Source of the DNA: JAPLSN01 sp964482955
GTDB taxonomy: Bacteria; Spirochaetota; Spirochaetia; Treponematales; UBA12059
Assembly: GCA_964482955.1 (NCBI GenBank)
Contig: CAYZZW010000068.1
Coordinates: forward strand, 1 to 16,633
Reading direction: 5' to 3'
DNA length: 16,633 bases
A program made the position numbers and the translations under genes. The notes below the pieces were generated by a model. That model saw only the letters and a program-made list of their open reading frames with translations. It had not been told where the DNA came from and searched no databases. Shown in pieces: positions 12,036 through 16,633 of the stretch. Position 1 is the first letter of the stretch. Each line of letters opens with the position of its first letter.

Positions 12036-13733
12036 ATGAACGAGCGGAGTCCCGAACTCAAACTGACGATAGCGCGCCGCGTCTTCCCGGAGCTGCAGTA
12101 CGGCGGCGATCCGGACATCGAGCGCTATTTCGACCTCCGCTCGCAGGGCCGCGTCCAGGACGCCCTCTCGGTCTACCACCGCAAGCTCCGCGTCCGCTAT
12201 CCGGACGACCGCAAGCGCTACGCCCTCCTGGCCGCGTACCGCGCCCGCGATCCGCGCTTCGCCGAATACGCGCAGTCCCTGCTCCTCGAGCTGGCCGACT
12301 CGATCATCGACCGGGTCGTGGCGAACGTCGACTTGCTTTCCCGGTGCTTCGACGGCGTCAACTTCCGCAACATGTACGCCACGCTGAAGGCGGTCGAAGC
12401 CGCCGTCCGCCACCTGCCGCCGGATTCGGAAGAAGCCCTGGCCGTCCTCGACCGCTACTGCGAATTCTCGCGCCTCCTCGACCACCGCGCGGAACGCATG
12501 GACCGCGTCCGCTTCCTGGCCGGCGAGTATTTCGCGCAGTCGGACGAAAAGGAAGACGAAGGCTGGGACTTCATCGAGCGCAGCCGCCGCATGGAGGCGG
12601 CCCGCCGCGAGACGGCCCGCAAGAACTACTTCGACCTGTCCCGCATCGATTTCGAACCCGGGGATCTCGCGCGCATCGAGATCCCCGAGCGCCTGACCCG
12701 CAAGGAGGACATGGTCCTCGCGTTCTGCTACAAGTACTGGAACGCGGTCGACGACGCCGGCTTCGAGCGCACCGTGTTCCTCTATTCGCGCAAGTACGCG
12801 AGCCACCATTACGACATTTTCAAGGTGGTGAAGCAGGCGAAGGCGCGCAAATTCAACGACGACGAGATGCTCAACATGGTCTCGACCGTCATGTCCTCGC
12901 GCTATTCCTATTCCGTGCAGGGCGACCGCTACATGCAGTTCATGTGGCGCCGGCTCAAGAGCCGCCTCCTCGGCGAAACGGCTCCCGGCGTCGAGGACGC
13001 AATCATCGCGGAAGGCCCAGGCGAGCGGGCGCGGCCGGCCGAGCGCGCCCACGAATCGAATCGGGCCGACTCGAGGCGCCGTACTCCCGCGCCGCTTTCG
13101 AAGGCCCCCGCGTACCTCAAACCCGCGCCGGTCTCCCGCGCTCCGAAGCTCCTCGCGCCCCGCCCCGCCGCGGCGCCGTCGGCGGTCGACCTCAAGCCCG
13201 CCGCGAGCGCGGCAGTCCCGCGCCCGACGCGCGTCGAGACGATCGCGACGCTTCGGAAACCCGCCGCGGCCGCGTCGCCAAAACCCGCGACGCCGGCGTC
13301 CCGTGCGCCAGCCGCGCCCGAGCGTCCGACACCCGCGCGAACCCCGAAACCGGCCGCCCGCGCCGCTTCCCGGCGCCCGCCCGCGGAACCTCAAAGACGC
13401 GAAGCGACGCCGCCGGCCGCGGCGATGGGATCGGTATCCGATCGCATCAAGCGCGTATCGGGCCTTTCGTACGACGTGTACCGGGAAACCTTCCTCAAGA
13501 AAGTTCGGGAGTCGATCCGCAAGACCATGGCGCCGAAGAACGGCGCGGGCGGCGTCCCCGATCTCGTCACGAAGGCTGAGGATCTCGTCTACGAATTCCT
13601 CGAGCGGAATTACGCGAATCCGTACATGGACTGGGAAGGTTCCGAAGACCGGAACCGGCTCGAGCAGCTCGGGTTCACGCTGCCGGACCTCGATCCGGTG
13701 ATCGAACGCTGCTACCGGACGATCAGCGCCTGA
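12036..13733 (+). CDS. Protein of unknown function with helical N-domain, Pro/Ala-rich basic linker and C-terminal domain
   Basis: I do not recognise this 565-residue protein. Residues 1-310 look like a compact helical domain (RYFDLRSQGRVQDALSVYHRKLRVRYPDD; FYKYW-like CYKYWNAVDDAGFERTVFLYSRKYASHHYDIF at about 231-262; MSSRYSYSVQGDRYMQFMWRRLKSRLL at 286-312). Residues about 315-465 are low-complexity, rich in Ala, Pro, Arg and Lys (KPAPVSRAPK, RTPKPAARAA), resembling flexible nucleic-acid- or wall-spanning linkers. Residues about 466-565 form a second small domain (SYDVYRETFLKKVRESIRKTMAPK, ... AEDLVYEFLERNYANPYMDWEG). There is no signal peptide, membrane segment or enzyme motif. It is a single gene with its own TATAAT promoter, convergent with recR after 25 bp. 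It may be lineage-restricted. It is real by codon pattern and promoter; function is open. Confidence 0.85.
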   Translation: MNERSPELKLTIARRVFPELQYGGDPDIERYFDLRSQGRVQDALSVYHRKLRVRYPDDRKRYALLAAYRARDPRFAEYAQSLLLELADSIIDRVVANVDLLSRCFDGVNFRNMYATLKAVEAAVRHLPPDSEEALAVLDRYCEFSRLLDHRAERMDRVRFLAGEYFAQSDEKEDEGWDFIERSRRMEAARRETARKNYFDLSRIDFEPGDLARIEIPERLTRKEDMVLAFCYKYWNAVDDAGFERTVFLYSRKYASHHYDIFKVVKQAKARKFNDDEMLNMVSTVMSSRYSYSVQGDRYMQFMWRRLKSRLLGETAPGVEDAIIAEGPGERARPAERAHESNRADSRRRTPAPLSKAPAYLKPAPVSRAPKLLAPRPAAAPSAVDLKPAASAAVPRPTRVETIATLRKPAAAASPKPATPASRAPAAPERPTPARTPKPAARAASRRPPAEPQRREATPPAAAMGSVSDRIKRVSGLSYDVYRETFLKKVRESIRKTMAPKNGAGGVPDLVTKAEDLVYEFLERNYANPYMDWEGSEDRNRLEQLGFTLPDLDPVIERCYRTISA

Positions 13734-13758
13734 GCGCGATCCGCGCGGCCCGATCCGA

Positions 13759-14346
13759 TCAAAGCTTCACCCGTCCGCGGAAGGAACGGGCCAGCGTCAG
13801 CCGGTCCGCGTATTCGAGGTCTCCGCCGACCGGAATCCCCGTCGCGAGGCGCGTCACCGCGACGCCCGTGCCTTCGAGGAGCTTCTTCACGTAGAGCGCG
13901 GTCGTGTCGCCCTCCACGGTCGGATTCGTGGCGATGACGACTTCGCGGACGCCCTCGGTCCGCGCGCGCCGCTCAAGCTCGCCGAGGCGGAGCTTTTCCG
14001 GCCCCACGCCGTCGAGCGGCGCGATGAGCCCCCCGAGCACGTGGTAAAGGCCCTGGTATTCCCGGCCGGCTTCGATGGTGAGCACGTCCTGCGGCTGTTC
14101 GACGACGCAGAGCAGCGTCCGGTCGCGGTTCGGCGACGAACACACGGGGCAGACCTCCGTCTCGGAATAACCGCCGCACGTCGAGCAGAAGCGCACGGAT
14201 TCGCGAAGCCGGACGATGCGGTCCGCCAGGTTCCGCGCGAAGGACGCGTCGGACTTGAGGATGTGGAAGGCCACGCGCGACGCGCTCTTCTTCCCGATGC
14301 CGGGAAGCCGCGAAAGCGCCGCCACGAGCTCTTCGAGGGCTTTCAC
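13759..14346 (-). CDS. recR: Recombination protein RecR
   Basis: A 195-residue RecR of normal length, acting with RecO (and RecF) to load RecA at gaps. The N-terminal helix-hairpin-helix is at about 10-28 (LSRLPGIGKKSASRVAFHIL). The C4 zinc finger is Cys54, Cys57, Cys66 and Cys69. The Toprim domain starts at LLCVVEQPQDVLTIE (78-92) and includes ATNPTVEGDTTALY (139-152). The C-terminal RLATGIPVGGDLEYADRLTLARSFRGR is the family's Walker-like tail. The start is GTG at 14344-14346, 9 bp after the ybaB stop, without a good ribosome site, so translation is probably coupled to ybaB. Confidence 0.96.
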   Translation of the reverse strand: MKALEELVAALSRLPGIGKKSASRVAFHILKSDASFARNLADRIVRLRESVRFCSTCGGYSETEVCPVCSSPNRDRTLLCVVEQPQDVLTIEAGREYQGLYHVLGGLIAPLDGVGPEKLRLGELERRARTEGVREVVIATNPTVEGDTTALYVKKLLEGTGVAVTRLATGIPVGGDLEYADRLTLARSFRGRVKL

Positions 14347-14355
14347 GACGCGCGT

Positions 14356-14679
14356 TTACCCGGGAAATCCGGGCATGCTCGGCATTCCCGGCAGTCCGCC
14401 CGCGAATTGCGATCCGATCGCCTCTCGGACGCGCGCCAGGGCGTCGGCGTGCGCCGCGCGGATCAGGTCCTGGAGCATGGCGATGTCGGACGGATCCACG
14501 ACTTCCGGAGCGATCTCCACGGACACGAGTTCCATCGCGCCGTTCATCGTCGCCTTCACCATGCCGCCGCCCGCGGAACCGGTCACCGTCACCGCTGTCA
14601 TTTGGGAACGCATTTCATCGGCGCGGGCTTGCAGGGCCTTCGGATCGCCGAGCATCTTGAGGATTTCGGATATGTTCAC
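14356..14679 (-). CDS. ybaB: YbaB/EbfC nucleoid-associated protein
   Basis: A 107-residue member of the YbaB/EbfC DNA-binding family, small dimers that coat the nucleoid. In the spirochaete Borrelia the homologue EbfC regulates genes. The helix LKMLGDPKALQARADEMRSQM is followed by strands VTVTGSAGGGMVKATMNGAMELVSVEIAPEVVD, the family signature, and a C-terminal helix. A Met/Pro/Gly-rich tail (GGLPGMPSMPGFPG) is typical. The start is GTG at 14677-14679 with AAGGAGG 8 nt upstream, and 3 bp separate it from dnaX. The order dnaX-ybaB-recR is a classic operon. Confidence 0.95.
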   Translation of the reverse strand: MNISEILKMLGDPKALQARADEMRSQMTAVTVTGSAGGGMVKATMNGAMELVSVEIAPEVVDPSDIAMLQDLIRAAHADALARVREAIGSQFAGGLPGMPSMPGFPG

Positions 14680-14682
14680 GGG

Positions 14683-16404
14683 TCAGCCTCCTTTTCGTTC
14701 GTTCGGCGCCGCCGCCACGCGCCGTCCGCGGAAGACCTTTTCGACGATGGCCACGCGGTCGATTCCCGTCGTCTCCGCGGGCGCGGCGGCGGGCGCGGGA
14801 TCGTCCTTGGGCTCCACGCGGAACTCGACGCGGAAGGCGCGGCCGCCGAGGTCGCGCACGGCTTTCGTGACGATGTCGGAATCGTGCCGCGCCAGGCTCG
14901 CCTCGTAATCGCCGGGAAAGAACATGACCAGGCGGCCTTCGTCTATCGTCCAGCGCGTGGACTTGCGGAGGGAATTCGCGAGGAAGATCTTCGACTTGGA
15001 GAGGGCTTCGACGACCACGTCGCGGAGCCGCGCGGGATCCTCGATGACGCCCTCGGCGGACGCCGGGTCGTCGGCGAACATCGCGTCGTCGCGCGCCGCC
15101 TGGGTAGGGGACGCGGCCGAAACCTCCGCCGGCGCGGCGGCCGGAGCCGCAAGCCGCTCGGCGGCCGCGCCCGGGACGGCAGTCGGCGCGGCGACGGCAA
15201 GCGTCCCGGCGCTCACGTCATCAGGGTTTTTTTTTTGCGCCTGCGCCGCCGGGGCGCCGCCGTTCCACGCGGCGGCGCGGAGCCGCTCGACCGCGGCCGC
15301 GAGTTCGGCGGGGTCGACGTGGTCCTTGATCGAACAGAGCCGCGCCGCCGCAAGCTCCAACTCGTAGCGCGGATTGAGGCTGTAGCGGATGGCGCGGTGC
15401 AGGTCGAACAGCCGCGCCAGCATGAGCTCGAGCTTGGCGGGCGTCAGGGCGTCGAGCGCCGCGGCGGAATAGGCGCCCGGGACGTCGCCGAGGATGGCTT
15501 CGGATTTCACGCCGCACTTGGCGAAGAGAAGGGCGCGGCAGTAGTCGACCATGTCCACGACGCACTGCTCCACCGACACGCCGCGCGAGAGGAATTCGTC
15601 CATCGTGGACAGGGCGGCCGCGCGGTCTCCCGCCACGATCGCCTCGAAGAGTCCGTTGAGCCGCTCGACGCCCACGAGGCCGAGCTTGTCGCGGATGCGC
15701 GCGAGCGTGACCGAGCCTTCGGAAAAGGAGACCACCTGGTCGAAGAGCGTGTACGCGTCACGGAGCGATCCGGTGGCTTCCTTCGCGATCCACGAGAGCG
15801 CCTCGTCCTCGGCCTTCACGCCGAGCTCGGCGGCCGCCTCGGCGAGGAGTCGCTTGATGACGGCGTGCGGAATGAGTCGGAAGCTGAACTGCTGGCAGCG
15901 GCTCTTGATCGTGGCCGGCACCTTGTGGAGCTCGGTCGTCGCGAAGATGAAGACGATGTAGGGCGGCGGTTCCTCGATGGTCTTGAGCAGGGCGTTGAAG
16001 GCGCTGTTCGAGAGCATGTGGACTTCGTCGATGATGTAGATCTTGTGGCGGCCGGCGTTCGGCGGGAAGAGGACTTCGTCCTTGATCTGACGCACGTTGT
16101 CCACCGACGTGTTCGACGCGCCGTCGATCTCGATCACGTCGAGCGACGAACCGGCCTTGATCGCCTTGCAGTTGGAGCAGACGCCGCACGGGGTCGCGGT
16201 GGGGCCCTGTTCGCAGTTGAGGGCGCGCGCGAGGATGCGCGCGGTGCTCGTCTTGCCGCAGCCGCGGGGGCCGGAAAAGAGGTAGGCATGGGCGATGCGC
16301 CCGGTTTCGATGGAAGCCTTGAGCGTCGCGGTCACGAATTCCTGCCCGGCGAGTTCTTCGAAACCCTTGGGGCGTTTGCGCGTGGCGGTGACTTCGTATG
16401 CCAT
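14683..16404 (-). CDS. dnaX: DNA polymerase III tau subunit (and probable gamma), DnaX
   Basis: A 573-residue clamp-loader ATPase. Walker A is GPRGCGKTS at 45-53, the zinc module Cys64, Cys73, Cys76 and Cys79, Walker B DEVH at 126-129, and sensor/arginine-finger segment SRCQQF at 168-173. Residues about 180-360 are the lid and collar domains, 375-490 an Ala/Pro-rich linker, and the end a tau-type domain that would bind polymerase and helicase. A run of ten A (codons 390-393, Gln-Lys-Lys-Asn) precedes stops in both other frames, so a gamma form of about 394-396 residues is expected. The start MAYEVTATRKRP fits the family, and a TATAGT -10 lies 6 nt before it; an upstream in-frame extension into the SRP RNA is rejected. 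It leads the operon with ybaB and recR. Confidence 0.97.
   Translation of the reverse strand: MAYEVTATRKRPKGFEELAGQEFVTATLKASIETGRIAHAYLFSGPRGCGKTSTARILARALNCEQGPTATPCGVCSNCKAIKAGSSLDVIEIDGASNTSVDNVRQIKDEVLFPPNAGRHKIYIIDEVHMLSNSAFNALLKTIEEPPPYIVFIFATTELHKVPATIKSRCQQFSFRLIPHAVIKRLLAEAAAELGVKAEDEALSWIAKEATGSLRDAYTLFDQVVSFSEGSVTLARIRDKLGLVGVERLNGLFEAIVAGDRAAALSTMDEFLSRGVSVEQCVVDMVDYCRALLFAKCGVKSEAILGDVPGAYSAAALDALTPAKLELMLARLFDLHRAIRYSLNPRYELELAAARLCSIKDHVDPAELAAAVERLRAAAWNGGAPAAQAQKKNPDDVSAGTLAVAAPTAVPGAAAERLAAPAAAPAEVSAASPTQAARDDAMFADDPASAEGVIEDPARLRDVVVEALSKSKIFLANSLRKSTRWTIDEGRLVMFFPGDYEASLARHDSDIVTKAVRDLGGRAFRVEFRVEPKDDPAPAAAPAETTGIDRVAIVEKVFRGRRVAAAPNERKGG
15167..15236 (-). promoter_or_regulatory. 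Probable slippage/frameshift site of dnaX with downstream hairpin
   Basis: Ten A on the minus strand (15236-15227) in codons CAA AAA AAA AAC. A -1 shift or one inserted A gives CCC then TGA at once; one lost A gives TGA five codons later (ACC CTG ATG ACG TGA). After a 14-nt spacer, GCGCCGGGACG (15212-15202) can pair with CGTCCCGGGCGC (15178-15167) in an 11-bp stem with one bulge. This matches the layout of programmed tau/gamma switches in E. coli (ribosomal -1) and Thermus (transcript slippage). I saw no upstream Shine-Dalgarno-like stimulator. Confidence 0.7.
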
Positions 16405-16410
16405 GGTGCG

Positions 16411-16439
16411 ACTATAGCGTCGGGTCGGATGAGCGTCTA
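16411..16439 (-). promoter_or_regulatory. dnaX promoter (leaderless)
   Basis: On the minus strand TAGACG (16439-16434), 17-bp spacer, TATAGT (16416-16411), then 6 nt to the ATG. It begins 11 bp after the SRP RNA ends, so dnaX need not depend on tRNA/SRP transcription. Confidence 0.65.
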
Positions 16440-16449
16440 GCGGAAGGGC

Positions 16450-16571
16450 TTCAAGCGCTCGCAGCCAGGCTTGCCACGGCACAACGTCCATCCGCTTACC
16501 GTTGCTTCCTTCCGGACCTGGCGGGGTTGGGCGGCGGCCGCTAGCGTGGGGCCTGGCTGCGAGCGCTCGAA
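16450..16571 (-). ncRNA. ffs: Signal recognition particle RNA, small (4.5S) bacterial type
   Basis: About 122 nt that fold into one long hairpin. The terminal arms pair over about 21 bp (5' TTCGAGCGCTCGCAGCCAGG and its complement at the 3' end). The conserved Ffh-binding tip CCAGGTCCGGAAGGAAGCA, with the GGAA tetraloop and symmetric loop, lies at about 16503-16521. There is no Alu domain, so it is the short form. The RNA binds Ffh to deliver nascent membrane and secreted proteins. It sits about 11 nt downstream of tRNA-Ser and may be cut from the same transcript; I see no clear terminator before the dnaX promoter. Confidence 0.95.
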
Positions 16572-16582
16572 GAAGAACCGTA

Positions 16583-16633
16583 CGGAGAGAGAGGGATTTG
16601 AACCCTCGGTACCCTTACGAGTACACACGACTT
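16583..16633 (-). tRNA. tRNA-Ser, 3' part (cut by the window edge)
   Basis: The visible 51 nt begin near the anticodon loop. They show a 3' anticodon strand GTCGT, a long variable arm (GTACTCGTAAGGGTACC), the T arm GAGGG-TTCAAAT-CCCTC, acceptor strand TCTCTCC and discriminator G73. The long variable arm and G73 indicate serine. The anticodon is outside the window and the CCA is not encoded. Its place before SRP RNA and dnaX matches the tRNA-Ser, scr, dnaX order of Bacillus subtilis. Confidence 0.88.

Noticed and set aside
11736..13394. 552-codon minus-strand frame opposite the 565-residue gene
   Set aside because: Its only sensible end is inside tatD's promoter; the plus strand has a consensus promoter and coding-like codon pattern.
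14041..16440. 799-codon plus-strand open frame opposite dnaX, ybaB and recR
   Set aside because: The composition (Arg, His, Val rich) is that of a mirror frame, and the opposite strand holds three certain genes.
16405..16491. 29-codon N-terminal extension of DnaX
   Set aside because: It would run through the dnaX promoter and the SRP RNA; DnaX proteins begin with the MAYEV-type sequence found at 16404.
16437..16628. 63-codon minus-strand frame
   Set aside because: It covers the tRNA-Ser 3' part and the SRP RNA, so it is not protein-coding.

Overview
This window looks like chromosomal DNA from a high-GC spirochaete of the Treponema/Spirochaeta group. The main evidence is the DnaX N-terminus and the conserved run tRNA-Ser, SRP RNA, dnaX, ybaB, recR. 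Lipoprotein signal peptides, an orphan solute-binding lipoprotein and a glycogen phosphorylase also fit. I placed it by recalled family resemblance, not by a search, so the genus is open. I see no phage, transposase, integrase or CRISPR array.

Left part (1-5326). The 5' end of an alpha-glucan phosphorylase gene runs leftward off the edge. Divergent from it is a TetR-family regulator with a large palindrome just upstream of its start, followed by an FMN-binding-domain lipoprotein and an exported protein of unknown function. These three read as one operon. Facing them on the minus strand are an AraC-type regulator with a GyrI-like ligand domain, a lipoprotein with a BtrH-N-like cysteine-hydrolase fold, and a stand-alone GyrI-like protein. 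These three look like a possible small-molecule response cluster.

Middle (5366-9913). rlmN, a membrane-anchored GH1 protein whose acid/base motif is altered, a YkgJ-type cysteine-cluster protein, tRNA-Leu(CAA) with a long structured trailer and a strong terminator, and an orphan extracellular solute-binding lipoprotein.

Right part (9894-16633). dusB and tatD (minus strand), a 565-residue protein of unknown function with a Pro/Ala-rich linker (plus strand), then recR, ybaB and dnaX, the SRP RNA and the 3' part of tRNA-Ser (all minus strand). dnaX has a run of ten A after which both alternative frames stop almost at once, followed by a potential hairpin. This is the layout expected of a programmed tau/gamma switch.

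Across the window, genes that begin a transcription unit often have a -10-like element exactly 6 bp before the ATG and no Shine-Dalgarno (AraC gene, rlmN, ykgJ-like gene, solute-binding protein, dnaX; the 565-residue gene is close). Most other genes carry good GGAGG-type sites. This suggests widespread leaderless transcription in this lineage.
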